Origin: Sinomicrobium soli
Lineage (GTDB): Bacteria; Bacteroidota; Bacteroidia; Flavobacteriales; Flavobacteriaceae
Assembly (NCBI RefSeq): GCF_003285545.1
Contig: NZ_QLNV01000014.1
Span: 34,759 to 98,758 of the forward strand
Length of the DNA: 64,000 nt
Reading direction: 5' to 3'
Part shown: positions 34,548 to 45,180 of the stretch, in pieces
How the letters are laid out: each line of letters begins with the position of its first letter
Numbering within the stretch: the first letter of the stretch is position 1
Notes under the pieces: model-generated
Database searches by the model: none
Told to the model about the DNA's origin: nothing
Seen by the model: the letters and a program-made list of their open reading frames with translations, nothing else
Made by a program: the position numbers and the translations under genes

Positions 34548-37500
34548 TTAGAATTCGATTTTTACTCCTGTAACGATGCTCCTGGCATACGGATATTGCC
34601 CGTTGGCAAACCCCTGGGAAACCGACCCGAATCCGCTTCCTGCCGAAAAATTGTTTACCTCAGGATCTCCGAGGGTAAAATCGGAGAACAGCAAAAGGTT
34701 CCTACCGGTCACATACACGTTAAATTTTTTGAAAACACTTTCCAGGGACGTTCCTTTCAAAGGTATGTCATAAGAAAGGGTTACTGTTCTCAATCTCACA
34801 AAAGAACCATCTTCGACATTTGCAGTACTGTTCGGGTTGAACTGGCTTGTCGACGTACCCGCCCTCGGAATATCCGAAGTTTCGTTAACTCCTTCCTTCC
34901 ATCGGCCCAGTACCCGCGGGTCTACATTTTCATCGCCCCGGCCAAACAGGGAGCGTTGTGTAACCACATTAAAGATCTCAGCGCCATACGAATACTGGAA
35001 GAAAACATCCAGGTTGAGGCCCTTCCAGGAAAAATTATTGCGCAACCCCCCGTAGAAATCGGGCTGCGGACTGCCTATAACGGAGTAATCCTCCTGGTTG
35101 ATGGTCCCGTCTCCATTGACATCCCGGTAACGCGGACTTCCCAGAAAGGACCGACCCACCGCACCGTCATCAATAATTTCCTGCGGGTCTTTATATGTGC
35201 CCAGGTACTCTGCTCCGAAAAACACAGGTATGGCTTCACCCACGATCAACCTTGCGGAGGGCCCGCCCTGGTTTCCGGTAGATTGGATATTGATAAACTC
35301 CTCATCCCCCAGGTCCAGTACCTCACTTTTATTAGTCGTCAGGGTAAAGGTGGTATTCCACCTGAAATCCTCCTTTTCAATATTACGCGTGTTCAGCAAA
35401 AACTCCACGCCCCGGTTTTCCACACTCCCCACGTTCTCCAGCACCCTGCTTCCCGCGGTATTCGGCAGGTCCCGGAACAGCAGCAGATCATCGGTGGTCT
35501 TTTTATAATAGCCCAGCTCCAGGGATATTCTGTGTTTTAACAATGCCATTTCCAGGCCCAGGTCGAGCTGTTTTGTAGTCTCCCAGGTAAGGCCGTTTGT
35601 CCCGGGGTTAGCCAGAATTACGGCCGGGACCAGGGTTTCGTTAAAATAGTTGTACTGCGAACTGAACACATCGAAAGAATTATACGGATCGACCCCCTGT
35701 TCTCCCACTATACCGTAACTCGCCCTGAGTTTCAGGATATCCACGGTATTCGAACCGGACAAAAAGGCCTCTTCATCCATGTTCCACGCCACACCTGCCG
35801 AGGGAAAAAAGGAATATTTATTCCCCTTTTCAAAAACAGACGAACCGTCCTGCCTGCCCACTAAGGTTACAATATAACGGTCTTTGTACCCATAGGTCAG
35901 ACGGCCCAGGACAGACATCAGCGAACGCTGGCTGTAGGAAGTACCCACCTGGTAGGTCTCAGGGTCCGAACCCAGGGATAAATTATTAAACTGAACCACA
36001 TCGTTGGGAAAGCCGTTTGCAGACTGGCTGGTACTTTCGGTAGTGATTTTCTGGGCTGTAAACCCACCCAGAAGGTTGAAGGAATGATCCCCGAAAACTT
36101 TATCATAGGTAAAGGTAGTCTCGCTCAGCAGATCCCTGCTCTGGCTTGTAGCGACACTCCCGTATCCTCCTATGTTATTGTTTAGCACACGTTCGGGCAA
36201 TATGCCGGGCTGATACTCATTGTTCTTATAAAAATTCAAGGTCGCCCCGAAACTGGTTTTCAGCTTAAAACCGTCAAAAAGCTCATATTCCGCATACATA
36301 TTCGCGATCAGGTTGGTCACCAGGTCGTGATCTACCCTTAGCTGATAATCCGCTACGGGATTGCGCTGCAAGGTACCGCTTACAGGATTGGTCCCCGTAA
36401 ATTCCCCATCTGCATCATAAATCGTCCGGATCGGCAATACACTGGAAACAATCTGTCCGAAGCTTACCTTGTTGTTTTCCTTTTTAAAGGTACTGAGGTT
36501 AAGACGCGTACCAAACGTAAATTTTTCCGATACATTGACATCGAAATTGCTGCGCAGCGTAACCCTTTCCAGGCCGGAATTTTTAATGATCCCCTCCTGT
36601 TTGAAATAATTGACCGATGCGTAATAATTCGTGCTTTCGGTCCTCCCGGTAACCGAGAGGTCGGTATTGTAGGTAACCCCGGTATGGGAAATCTCATCAA
36701 TCCAGTCTGTGGTCGGTACTGACCCGGGATCATCATATTGCAACGGCAGGTTCGGGTCTGTATAACCGACAGGAACCGCTACCCCGTTGACATCGACAGG
36801 TGTTCCGGGCACAAATTGTCCGGCCTCGTTTAAATAATCAACATATCCCTGACCGCTTAAGATATCTATCTTATTCGCCAGTTTATCCATACTGATATAG
36901 GAATTCAGGGTAAACGAAGGTTTTCCCTGGGGCAGCCCCTTACCACTCTTGGTGGTGATCAGGATAACTCCCGAAGCACCCCGGGTACCGTAAATGGCCA
37001 GCGCCGTAGCATCCTTCAAAACCTCGAGAGACTCAATGTCGTTAATATTGATGTTGTTCAGGTTAAAACCGGTACCTACAATAAAACCGTCAACCACATA
37101 CAGGGGATTATTATTTCCGTTAATGGAGCTGTTACCCCGGATGCGAATGGTAGACCCGTTACCCGGTGCCCCGTTGTTTGAAGTTACTTCCACCCCTGCC
37201 GCACGGCCCTGCAACGCCTGGTCTACCCTGGAAACGGGCTGATTTTCAATCTCGTCGCCTTTTACGGAAGCTACCGCAGACACCAGTTGCTTTTTAGAGG
37301 AAGTACCATACCCTATGACAACCACCTCATCCAGGGCCTGGGTATCCTCTTCCATCGTAATATCGATGACATTCGAATCTCCTACCGTGACCTGTTCAGA
37401 CGCGAAGCCTATATACGAAAACTCCAGTACGTCTCCCGGTGATGCATTGATGGCATATTTGCCGTCAAAATCAGTAGTGGCTCCCCGGTTGGCCCCTTTT

Positions 37501-37622
37501 ACCACTATGTTAACTCCCGGAACAGGAACCCCCGAACCGTCAATTACAGTACCTGTTACAGTCTCCTGGGCCGTGACAGGATGCCATAAAGGGAATAATA
37601 AGACAAATAATATCATTCGCAT
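34548..37622 (-). CDS. SusC/RagA family TonB-linked transporter (third pair)
   Basis: A transporter of 1024 residues: signal ending in TAQ, carboxypeptidase-regulatory-like domain with TTDFDGKYAI, the hallmark LDEVVVIGYGTSSKKQLVSA, a plug with SLEVLKDATALAIYG, and a C-terminal barrel. A 138-base gap separates it from the upstream sulfatase gene; it is AT-rich and has no convincing TAnnTTTG pair in the right orientation. It pairs with the SusD encoded 7 bases downstream. Confidence 0.95.
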   Translation of the reverse strand: MRMILFVLLFPLWHPVTAQETVTGTVIDGSGVPVPGVNIVVKGANRGATTDFDGKYAINASPGDVLEFSYIGFASEQVTVGDSNVIDITMEEDTQALDEVVVIGYGTSSKKQLVSAVASVKGDEIENQPVSRVDQALQGRAAGVEVTSNNGAPGNGSTIRIRGNSSINGNNNPLYVVDGFIVGTGFNLNNININDIESLEVLKDATALAIYGTRGASGVILITTKSGKGLPQGKPSFTLNSYISMDKLANKIDILSGQGYVDYLNEAGQFVPGTPVDVNGVAVPVGYTDPNLPLQYDDPGSVPTTDWIDEISHTGVTYNTDLSVTGRTESTNYYASVNYFKQEGIIKNSGLERVTLRSNFDVNVSEKFTFGTRLNLSTFKKENNKVSFGQIVSSVLPIRTIYDADGEFTGTNPVSGTLQRNPVADYQLRVDHDLVTNLIANMYAEYELFDGFKLKTSFGATLNFYKNNEYQPGILPERVLNNNIGGYGSVATSQSRDLLSETTFTYDKVFGDHSFNLLGGFTAQKITTESTSQSANGFPNDVVQFNNLSLGSDPETYQVGTSYSQRSLMSVLGRLTYGYKDRYIVTLVGRQDGSSVFEKGNKYSFFPSAGVAWNMDEEAFLSGSNTVDILKLRASYGIVGEQGVDPYNSFDVFSSQYNYFNETLVPAVILANPGTNGLTWETTKQLDLGLEMALLKHRISLELGYYKKTTDDLLLFRDLPNTAGSRVLENVGSVENRGVEFLLNTRNIEKEDFRWNTTFTLTTNKSEVLDLGDEEFINIQSTGNQGGPSARLIVGEAIPVFFGAEYLGTYKDPQEIIDDGAVGRSFLGSPRYRDVNGDGTINQEDYSVIGSPQPDFYGGLRNNFSWKGLNLDVFFQYSYGAEIFNVVTQRSLFGRGDENVDPRVLGRWKEGVNETSDIPRAGTSTSQFNPNSTANVEDGSFVRLRTVTLSYDIPLKGTSLESVFKKFNVYVTGRNLLLFSDFTLGDPEVNNFSAGSGFGSVSQGFANGQYPYARSIVTGVKIEF

Positions 37623-37760
37623 TTTTAAAAATTTTGATTGATTAATTACGATAACAACAGTTACAACAGGTCAATTTTAAGGATTTATTAACAATGTTGT
37701 TGTTGATTATAAATCAAAACAGGCAAATTATTATTCAAAAATGCGAGATAAGTCTTTTTT

Positions 37761-39356
37761 CTAATCTTTGGTAATCATACTTCCCCACCAGTCCTTATTG
37801 GGTTCAAAGCTATCGGACAAAAAATCCATACGCTGCTCTTCCAGCCCGGGGAGTACCTTGTTGACGATCCTGTCGTGGTAAGCCTCTTTTTTTTCTTTAT
37901 CAAATTCACTGTCTTCTGTGGGATACCTGGCACCGACCCCGGTCAGCCAGCTCTTTAATTTGTTCCTCAATCCGCTCACCTTGTCGGGATAACGGCCTGC
38001 CAGGTTCTCTTGTTCGTAAGGATCGTCGTTTATATGGTACAGTTCATCCCTGTTGTCCTCATAATAATGGATCAGTTTCCAGTCGCCTTCCCTGATCACG
38101 GAAGAAGGTTCTCCTCCCTGGTTCCCGTAATGCGGATAATGCCAGAACAACGGTCTTTCGGGCAATACCTCTCCCCGGTCTATGACAGGTCTCAGGCTCA
38201 CCCCGTCCACCGGTTGTTCAACGGGCAGGTCAATACCGGCATAATCCAGCAGGGTAGGGTAGAAATCAGCCCCTGTCACAGGGTCATCACAGTGTTTGCC
38301 CCCGGATTTCTGCCAGGGCACATATACCAGGTAGGGAACCCTTGTCCCTGCCTCCCACTGGTATCCTTTTCCTCCCCTGAAAGGCAGGTTGGATGTCGAA
38401 TAGGCATCTCCCGAGGCTACTCCTCCGTTATCCGATGTAAAGATCACAATGGTGTTTTTTTCCAGCCCCGATTCTTTGAGCCCGTCCAGTACCACTCCTA
38501 TGGCATCATCCATCGCTTCGACCAGTCCGGCGTATACGGGATTGTCCTGGGTTTGCCTGATCGGCAGGTTTTTTTCCATGGTAAACCCTCTTTCGGCAAT
38601 TCCGTTCTCCCTCGCCTTCTCCCTGTATTTCTGCCATTTCTCCTTTGTGGTTTGTATGGGGCCATGTACGGCATAAAAGGAAAGAAAGGCCAGGAAACCG
38701 GAGGTTTTATGGTCTTCCATAAACGCGACTGTTTCTTTTGCCAGGCGTATCGATAAATTTTCTCCGGGCTGTATATCCTCTAATTTCGGGTTTTTAAATG
38801 GTGAAAAATATCCGCCGTTGGGATTACCTTTCTCCCATCCCCCCTTGTTAATTTCGAATCCGTGGTCTTCCGGGTAGGAGCCCTCTCCGCCAAGATGCCA
38901 TTTCCCGGCAAAAAACGTCTTGTACCCCCCCGTTTTCAATGCTTCGGCCAGGGTGATCTCACTGTCGGGCAAACGATGCCTGTATCCGGCCGGCAACAGC
39001 CTGTCGAACCGGTTTGCCTCGCGCCAGTCCGTACCGCTCTTTGCCCCTATCCAGTCTGTTATTCCGTGTCTTGCCGTAAATTGCCCCGTCATGATCGTGG
39101 CTCTCGCAGGGCTGCATACCCGGCTCCCCGAATACCCCTGGGTAAAGACCATTCCTTTCGATGCCAGCCGGTCTATGTTAGGGGTTTCGTAAAATTCACT
39201 TCCCACAAAGCTCATATCTCTCAGGCCGAAATCATCGGCCAGAATAAAGAGTATATTGGGTTGCTCAGGAACTTGCGTTTCTTCCTTTTCCTTTTCACCA
39301 CAGGAATGGAGTAAAAGAAGGCAAAACACCGAAAAAATAATCCTGGTTTTTTTCAT
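37761..39356 (-). CDS. S1 family sulfatase, lipoprotein
   Basis: A sulfatase of 531 residues. I chose the ATG at 39356 because it opens directly on the lipoprotein signal MKKTRIIFSVFCLLLLHSC; a longer frame from 39404 would add 16 unlikely residues. The catalytic motif is CSPARATIMTG with Cys81, the CxPxR form also used by formylglycine maturases. LADDFGLRD, TSDNGG and a basic TDWIGAKSGTDWREANRF loop are visible. The sulfatases in this locus differ markedly from one another, so each probably removes a different sulfate. It sits between the DUF1735 gene and the third SusCD pair. Confidence 0.92.
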   Translation of the reverse strand: MKKTRIIFSVFCLLLLHSCGEKEKEETQVPEQPNILFILADDFGLRDMSFVGSEFYETPNIDRLASKGMVFTQGYSGSRVCSPARATIMTGQFTARHGITDWIGAKSGTDWREANRFDRLLPAGYRHRLPDSEITLAEALKTGGYKTFFAGKWHLGGEGSYPEDHGFEINKGGWEKGNPNGGYFSPFKNPKLEDIQPGENLSIRLAKETVAFMEDHKTSGFLAFLSFYAVHGPIQTTKEKWQKYREKARENGIAERGFTMEKNLPIRQTQDNPVYAGLVEAMDDAIGVVLDGLKESGLEKNTIVIFTSDNGGVASGDAYSTSNLPFRGGKGYQWEAGTRVPYLVYVPWQKSGGKHCDDPVTGADFYPTLLDYAGIDLPVEQPVDGVSLRPVIDRGEVLPERPLFWHYPHYGNQGGEPSSVIREGDWKLIHYYEDNRDELYHINDDPYEQENLAGRYPDKVSGLRNKLKSWLTGVGARYPTEDSEFDKEKKEAYHDRIVNKVLPGLEEQRMDFLSDSFEPNKDWWGSMITKD

Positions 39357-39397
39357 GTCTGTGTTTATATTTATTTCGACAGAAATATACCATAAAA

Positions 39398-40336
39398 TTA
39401 CCACTCTTCAAATGCCAGGTCCTCTTCAGGCGGACGTCTCAGGTGCAATACCTCGGTCACCTCGTAGTCATTTCCATCCCTGGTAAACGAATACTCCAGT
39501 GAAATACTCCTGTCTTCCGGGTGATAGGTTCCGGAGCCGGACAAACCGGTAACCTGGTTGCTGTTTGTAGACAGGTGTACGGAATCTTCGCCGTCGATAT
39601 TCAATATCAGGGAAGCATCGTTAAAATTTCCCATCCCCGGGGCTTGTACGGTGGTGGCATCTATGGTCACGAGGTTCCATAGCCCGTTTTTGATTAGGTC
39701 CGGGTTGTCATATACTACCTCACTGGTTTCTCCCGTAGCTGTCCTTTCGGTTTGGGAGCCTGTATGATAGTAGGCCCCGTGGTATTCGCTTATATATTTT
39801 ATCACCACAACAGAAAAGTCTTTCGGGGCGATGATCTGGTTCCCCTGGTCGTCAAAACTTCCCGAAGCTATGGAGTCGAGAGAGGTTTCCGTAATCCGGA
39901 AGGGCAGGGCATAGGTGCCGGATGCGGCCAGTGGGTCCGAAATAAATTTTTCCCGGTCCAGGCTTACCGTAACGTCTCCTATATACCGCCCCTCAGGAAA
40001 GATCATGGTGCTTTCATCGCTCAGGGAATAATAGGTTTCCGGGAGCAGTTCGAAATCGCCCGCACCGGCCATTACCTCATTATCCAGCAGGGAAGGGTCT
40101 ATAACAAAGGTCGCTGTTTCCTCTTGTTTATTATACTGCTTTCCTCCCATGGCCACCCCTACCTTAAACTGCATTTCCTCATAGGAAACCACCGTTCGCA
40201 AAGGTTTCTGGGTATTGAAATAGGCAACGGTAAACTCGTAATCTCCTGTGAAATCGTCGTATTTCTCACAGGAGATCACTGTAGTGAAGAGCAGTACCAT
40301 TATGGCTGTTTTTCTGATTGTCATCATTTTTATCAC
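39398..40336 (-). CDS. DUF1735/DUF4361-type surface glycan-binding lipoprotein
   Basis: A lipoprotein of 312 residues (signal ending TTVISC). Residues about 25-160 fit the DUF1735 module of PUL lipoproteins (FTVAYFNTQKPLRTVVSYEE, PEGRYIGDVTVSLDREKF, GTYALPFRITE). The second half resembles DUF4361, with a HGAYYHTG start and a lipocalin-like barrel. Such proteins bind glycan at the surface next to SusCD. The first ATG may be at 40336 or one of two in-frame ATGs within the first five codons. It starts 10 bases after susD of the second pair. Confidence 0.75.
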   Translation of the reverse strand: MIKMMTIRKTAIMVLLFTTVISCEKYDDFTGDYEFTVAYFNTQKPLRTVVSYEEMQFKVGVAMGGKQYNKQEETATFVIDPSLLDNEVMAGAGDFELLPETYYSLSDESTMIFPEGRYIGDVTVSLDREKFISDPLAASGTYALPFRITETSLDSIASGSFDDQGNQIIAPKDFSVVVIKYISEYHGAYYHTGSQTERTATGETSEVVYDNPDLIKNGLWNLVTIDATTVQAPGMGNFNDASLILNIDGEDSVHLSTNSNQVTGLSGSGTYHPEDRSISLEYSFTRDGNDYEVTEVLHLRRPPEEDLAFEEW

Positions 40337-40346
40337 TTTAAAATTA

Positions 40347-42113
40347 TTACCATCCGAGATTATCGATCAGTTTAGGGCTCTTGACCAGCTCTTCATAAGG
40401 CAGTGGTGCGTAATAATATTTTATATCGCTGAACTTTCGTTCTTCCACTTCAAAAACAGTATACGAATAGGTGTCCTCCCCCTTTTGTTCAATCCTCATT
40501 CCCCTTACGGCTTCGTCAAGCGGCATCAGCCAGCGTCTCATATCAAAATAGCGATGGTTTTCAAAAGCGAGTTCCAGTCTTCTTTCCCGCAATACCAGTT
40601 CCCGGAAAGCTTCCTTTCCCTGTGCTGCCACCTCATCGACATACGTATTATCGGTAATCCCTGCCTTATCCCTGATCATCTTGATGACATCTACGGCAGA
40701 ATAGGCCATGCCGGGGCCTACACCATTGGGTCCGAAGGCTTCATTCGAAGCCTCTGCAAAGTTCAGGTATACTTCGGTTTTCCGGAGATACGGATTATAG
40801 TGGTAATCATTACCCGGATTTTCCACATCTATAATCCCGGGGGCCAAGGACAACCATTTTCGCAGATAATACCCAGTCCTGGTGTTTTGCGGGTAGACCG
40901 TACGGGAGTCCTTTCCCCCTTCATAGATCTGTAACGGGCTGTTATTAAGTTCCACACCGTTATAAAGGACATTGAGATACAGGCGTGGGTCCCGGTGTTC
41001 ATAGGGATGCTCCGGGTCATAGCCGGAACGGGTATCGGTTATCGGGAAGCCGTTCTCACTGTAGAAGGTATCCACAAGGTTTTGAGAAGGCCCTGTCCTG
41101 GCCTGCCCGTATTCCCCGAAAGGGTAGTTCTGGTTTTCCAGCGACCTGTTTCGATGGTAGCTTCTCCAGATAAACTCATCAGGCGTATTATTGCTGTTAA
41201 AATCCGCCTCCGACAGCCCGGGCAGGGCACCGATAAGGTCTATGGCTTCCTGGGCGGCCCGGGCGGCCTGCTCCCATTGTGCCTCAAAAATTCCCTGGTC
41301 GGTAATGGAAAACTGCCCCATTCCTGTCAGCCTGGTCACCGAATCAGGCTGGTATGCCGGACTTGCGGCATAGACGGCCACTCTTGCCTTCAATGCCGCC
41401 ACTACCTGTTGATCTGCCCTTCCTATTTGTAGCTCTCCGGTCACCGGATCACTGCCCGCATATTCGAGAGGCAGGTATACCATGGCCGAATCGAGATCCT
41501 GCTCTATCTGTGCTACACATTCCTTATACGTATTCCGCTCTACTGTATCGAGGTCCTGTGCCTCTTCATCCGATTTCAGGGAAAGTATAATGGGGTAGCC
41601 AAGGGCATCTCCTTCCGCGGTCTTGCCCCCATACACCTGCAACAGCCGGAACCCCCACCAGGCCCTTAAATAAAAAGCTTCTCCCTTGAGGTTACGCTTT
41701 TTCCTGATATTGTTTTCCTCGTTGGTAATATCGTAATTTACCTGCGGGCCCAAACCATTTTCCAAAAAGAAATGTACATTCCTGAACTGATTATATGCTG
41801 CACCCCATACCGAAACAGGGTTTGAGTTTGCCGTAAGCCCTCCCTGCGACATCCGGTAAATATTACTGTTGAAATCGTTGGTCACGGCGTTATCTGTTGC
41901 CGCGTCCAGAAAGTTTCCCCCATAGTCATCCACTATAGTATTCGGAAGATTGGAATAGGCATTCATCAATAATCCCTCGGCTTTTTCAGGAAGTGTAAAA
42001 GCGTACTCCTCACCGTAGGTATTGTCTATCTCCGGGTCCAGGGAACAGGAAATTACCGTACTACCTAAAATGAATAACACCAGTATCTGAATTCGAGTAT
42101 TAAATTTATTCAT
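40347..42113 (-). CDS. SusD/RagB family glycan-binding lipoprotein (second pair)
   Basis: A SusD-like protein of 588 residues with the lipidated cysteine in STVISC. The scaffold block NLKGEAFYLRAWWGFRLLQ and the terminal RERRLELAFENHRYFDMRRW motif are diagnostic. It is about 80 residues longer than the other two shorter SusD proteins of the window, with the extra length in the ligand-facing half. It follows its susC partner by 13 bases and is followed by the DUF1735 lipoprotein. Confidence 0.94.
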   Translation of the reverse strand: MNKFNTRIQILVLFILGSTVISCSLDPEIDNTYGEEYAFTLPEKAEGLLMNAYSNLPNTIVDDYGGNFLDAATDNAVTNDFNSNIYRMSQGGLTANSNPVSVWGAAYNQFRNVHFFLENGLGPQVNYDITNEENNIRKKRNLKGEAFYLRAWWGFRLLQVYGGKTAEGDALGYPIILSLKSDEEAQDLDTVERNTYKECVAQIEQDLDSAMVYLPLEYAGSDPVTGELQIGRADQQVVAALKARVAVYAASPAYQPDSVTRLTGMGQFSITDQGIFEAQWEQAARAAQEAIDLIGALPGLSEADFNSNNTPDEFIWRSYHRNRSLENQNYPFGEYGQARTGPSQNLVDTFYSENGFPITDTRSGYDPEHPYEHRDPRLYLNVLYNGVELNNSPLQIYEGGKDSRTVYPQNTRTGYYLRKWLSLAPGIIDVENPGNDYHYNPYLRKTEVYLNFAEASNEAFGPNGVGPGMAYSAVDVIKMIRDKAGITDNTYVDEVAAQGKEAFRELVLRERRLELAFENHRYFDMRRWLMPLDEAVRGMRIEQKGEDTYSYTVFEVEERKFSDIKYYYAPLPYEELVKSPKLIDNLGW

Positions 42114-42126
42114 CTTGATCTTCTTT

Positions 42127-45100
42127 TTAAAATCCTATGGTAAGCCCCCCTGTAACAATCCTCATCAAGGGGTAGTTATCAACCCCGGAAGCTGGAACTT
42201 CCGGATCGAGATCCTTTTCTTTGGAGAGGACAAAGAGGTTGGTACCCCTGAGATACACCCTGATATTCCTGACTGTCCAGGTGTCATTGGAAAAGGTATA
42301 GCTTACCTCAACATTCTTCATTCTGAAAAATGAGGCATCCTGTATCCAGAACGTAGAACCCTGATAGTCGTTGGTCGGGTTATAGGTGGTAAGCGCCGGC
42401 AGATTTCCCCCGGGGTTGTTTACGGGGTGAAACCTGTCCCTGGCCAATACGGAATATTTACCTTCCCCGGAGTTCCTGTAATAGGTGCTATTACGCATAA
42501 AATCGACCCCCAGTTCGGATGTTCCCAACAGGCTCATCCCGAACCCCTTATATTTAAAATTGGCATTGATCCCTATACTGGTCCGGGGAAATGAATTTCC
42601 AATGATTTTCCTGTCCTGTTCGTTGACGATACCATCATTATTGAGGTCACGGTAACTGATATTCCCGGTCTTATAGGGCCCCAATGCCTGGTAAGGGGAA
42701 TTAGCCACCGCCTCGTCACTTCTGAACAGGCCGTCGGACACATAACCGAAGATCGCATCCGAAGGATTCCCTTCCACGTTCAGGTACGTATCGGGATGGT
42801 CTATAGCATCTGCTTTCACCACCCGGTTCTTAACATACAAAAAGTTGGCTCCGATATCATACCTGAAATTCCCGGAACTCCCGTAATACGTAATCTTGCC
42901 GTCTATCCCGTTATTGACTACCTTTCCGAGATTATGTGGCGTATATGGGTAAAAGGTAGCTGAGTAAATTGATGAAGGGCTGTTGAAAATAATATCATCC
43001 CTGACCTCGTTAAAATAATTCGCCTCAACAGCCAGCGACCTATTAAAGAAAAGCCCTTCCACCCCCAGGTTTAACTCTGTAGAGGTTTCCCATTTAAGGT
43101 CCGGGTTTCCCAAACTATTATAAACAGTTCTGCCCACTCCCTGCTGGTTGCGTTCTCCAAAATTTACATTTCCTCCATCAGTGAAACGCGTATTAAATAA
43201 ATAGAATCCCGTAGCCCGGTCATATCCCATCATCCCGTAACTTCCTTTAAGCTTCAGGTAATCCAGATATTTAGCCCCGTTGAGAAAATTCTCTTCCGAA
43301 AGTATCCAGGCGGCGCCGATAGTCCCGAAATATTTGTAACGGTGCTTTCGGGCAAAGCGGTTGCTCCCCATGACACTTTGTACCCAGTCGATATATATCT
43401 TGTTTTTATAAGCATAAGTGCTCTTTAAAAATGTATTGGTGTTTTCGGTATGCTGACGGTTGTCTTTTTGCTCGTTCAAATAGTAAAAATGAGATAGGGT
43501 AAACGAAATATCATGATAATCATCTACCGTTGTCTTATAGTTGATATTAGCTGACCATCCCAGGTTTCTCTCAATATCATTACCATTTTCAGAGCGGTCG
43601 GATTCAATTACGCGATTGTTTAATTTTGTATATACCAGCGAATCCGGTGTAACGACCCTTACCGCATACCGTACGGGATTGTTGATCTGCTGCGCCCGGT
43701 GATACTGGTAATTATCAAAAGTCACGGCAGTACTCACAGACAGGCCTTTGACCAGTTTCCCCAGGTCCAAGTCCAGTCCGAAATTGGTCTGCCCATAGAA
43801 AAACTGGTATTCCTGGTAGCCTCCGTATATCATGTCGCCATAAAGGCTTTGAGGGTTTTTCAGGCTTCCGCCCAGGGGAGGGATCTGTTCTTCCCCCAAA
43901 GGAGTTTCTTCTCCCATAAAATCAGGGTCTGTGATGACAAACGGAAACTCATTGGGCCGCTGAGCTTTAAGGGCGGAATAGAAATCACCCTGGTGCAGTT
44001 TCCCCCATTTACGGCTTTCTATGATCCCGTTGGCCCCGAGGTGTGCCGTAAGGGAAGGAGACAGGTCTATACTGAGGTTTCCGCGCACATTAAACCGGTC
44101 CTGCGCTACGGCCTTGCCCACCTTTTCTATACCCTCACTCCCCCGGTAACCGGCAAGCAGGGCATAACGGACTCCTTCATCTCCCCCGGAATACTCGATA
44201 TTTACCCTTCTGAAAGGGTTCAGGTCCTCGATAAAATAGTCGTTGTAATCCGCATTGGGATATAGCAGGTCGTTTGCACCGGTACTTTGCTCATATCCCT
44301 GTATCTGTTGTTCGGTATAAAAAGGAGACAACCCATCATTGGCACGGGCCTCATTATACAGTCTTGCGTATTCCGCACTATTGAGATATTCAGCCATACG
44401 CGTATTCATATTTACTCCGTATTCTGCGGAAACTTCAAAAATTTTAGTGTTTTCCTTTCCCCTTTTCGTCGTGATAAGTACCACCCCGTTTGCCGCCCTC
44501 GGCCCGTAAAGGATCTTGGCATTGACATCCTTCAGTACTTCCACGCTTTCTATTTCCTGCGGGTTTAGAAAGTCTATGGGCCTTTCGATACCATCCACAA
44601 CCGTAATCGCCTGGTTATCCGTTTGCCGGGACAAACCGCGCACATATAATTGCGCATTGTTATTTCCCGGCCCGTCGGTGGTCATACGTGCCGACAAACC
44701 GGCCAGGCGCCCCTGTAAGGTATTGGAGAAGACCATATCGGGCTGGGACTCCAGTGCTTTTCCTGTCACCCTGTCCGTCGCCCCCACAAATTCCCTTTTA
44801 GCAGATTTCAGGGAAGCCGGCAGATCGATAACATCGGAAGCGAACAAGGGTGCTTTTTCGAGCACTATCCGGTCGGGGACATCTGTCCCGGCAAGGTTAA
44901 TGACCTTTTCCCTGAATCCGTTTGCCGAGATAATCAGTACATTATCAGGCCTAACCTCAAGGCTGAATACTCCCGAATCATCGGTATATACCTGGATATT
45001 GCCATTACCCAATACCACCTTTGCACGCTGTACCGGGTTTCCCTCATCGTTAACAACCATAGCCCGTATAACCTTTGATATTTGCCGATCGTTCTGACCA

Positions 45101-45168
45101 TGGGATGTTGTGACTCCACTGACAATCAAAAGAAGTGCAATTATGAGTTTATTGATTTTCATGATCAT
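42127..45168 (-). CDS. SusC/RagA family transporter, divergent (second pair)
   Basis: A TonB-linked barrel of 1013 residues, clearly a SusC homologue by the carboxypeptidase-regulatory-like N-terminus, NTLQGRLAGL, the plug segment ESVEVLKDVNAKILYGPRAA and GVVLITTKRG. It departs from the others: the usual LDEVVVVGYG hallmark before the plug is replaced by an unrelated stretch (ASDVIDLPASLKSAKREF). TonB coupling may therefore differ. The start is one of two ATGs at 45168 and 45162. It pairs with the SusD encoded 13 bases downstream. Confidence 0.93.
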   Translation of the reverse strand: MIMKINKLIIALLLIVSGVTTSHGQNDRQISKVIRAMVVNDEGNPVQRAKVVLGNGNIQVYTDDSGVFSLEVRPDNVLIISANGFREKVINLAGTDVPDRIVLEKAPLFASDVIDLPASLKSAKREFVGATDRVTGKALESQPDMVFSNTLQGRLAGLSARMTTDGPGNNNAQLYVRGLSRQTDNQAITVVDGIERPIDFLNPQEIESVEVLKDVNAKILYGPRAANGVVLITTKRGKENTKIFEVSAEYGVNMNTRMAEYLNSAEYARLYNEARANDGLSPFYTEQQIQGYEQSTGANDLLYPNADYNDYFIEDLNPFRRVNIEYSGGDEGVRYALLAGYRGSEGIEKVGKAVAQDRFNVRGNLSIDLSPSLTAHLGANGIIESRKWGKLHQGDFYSALKAQRPNEFPFVITDPDFMGEETPLGEEQIPPLGGSLKNPQSLYGDMIYGGYQEYQFFYGQTNFGLDLDLGKLVKGLSVSTAVTFDNYQYHRAQQINNPVRYAVRVVTPDSLVYTKLNNRVIESDRSENGNDIERNLGWSANINYKTTVDDYHDISFTLSHFYYLNEQKDNRQHTENTNTFLKSTYAYKNKIYIDWVQSVMGSNRFARKHRYKYFGTIGAAWILSEENFLNGAKYLDYLKLKGSYGMMGYDRATGFYLFNTRFTDGGNVNFGERNQQGVGRTVYNSLGNPDLKWETSTELNLGVEGLFFNRSLAVEANYFNEVRDDIIFNSPSSIYSATFYPYTPHNLGKVVNNGIDGKITYYGSSGNFRYDIGANFLYVKNRVVKADAIDHPDTYLNVEGNPSDAIFGYVSDGLFRSDEAVANSPYQALGPYKTGNISYRDLNNDGIVNEQDRKIIGNSFPRTSIGINANFKYKGFGMSLLGTSELGVDFMRNSTYYRNSGEGKYSVLARDRFHPVNNPGGNLPALTTYNPTNDYQGSTFWIQDASFFRMKNVEVSYTFSNDTWTVRNIRVYLRGTNLFVLSKEKDLDPEVPASGVDNYPLMRIVTGGLTIGF

Positions 45169-45180
45169 TTTAAATAGAAT

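Noticed and set aside
32561..35540. Two 372-codon plus-strand frames (32561-33679 and 34422-35540) opposite SusD, SusC and a sulfatase
   Set aside because: The opposite strand encodes clear family members throughout. The plus-strand frames have no start context or motifs.
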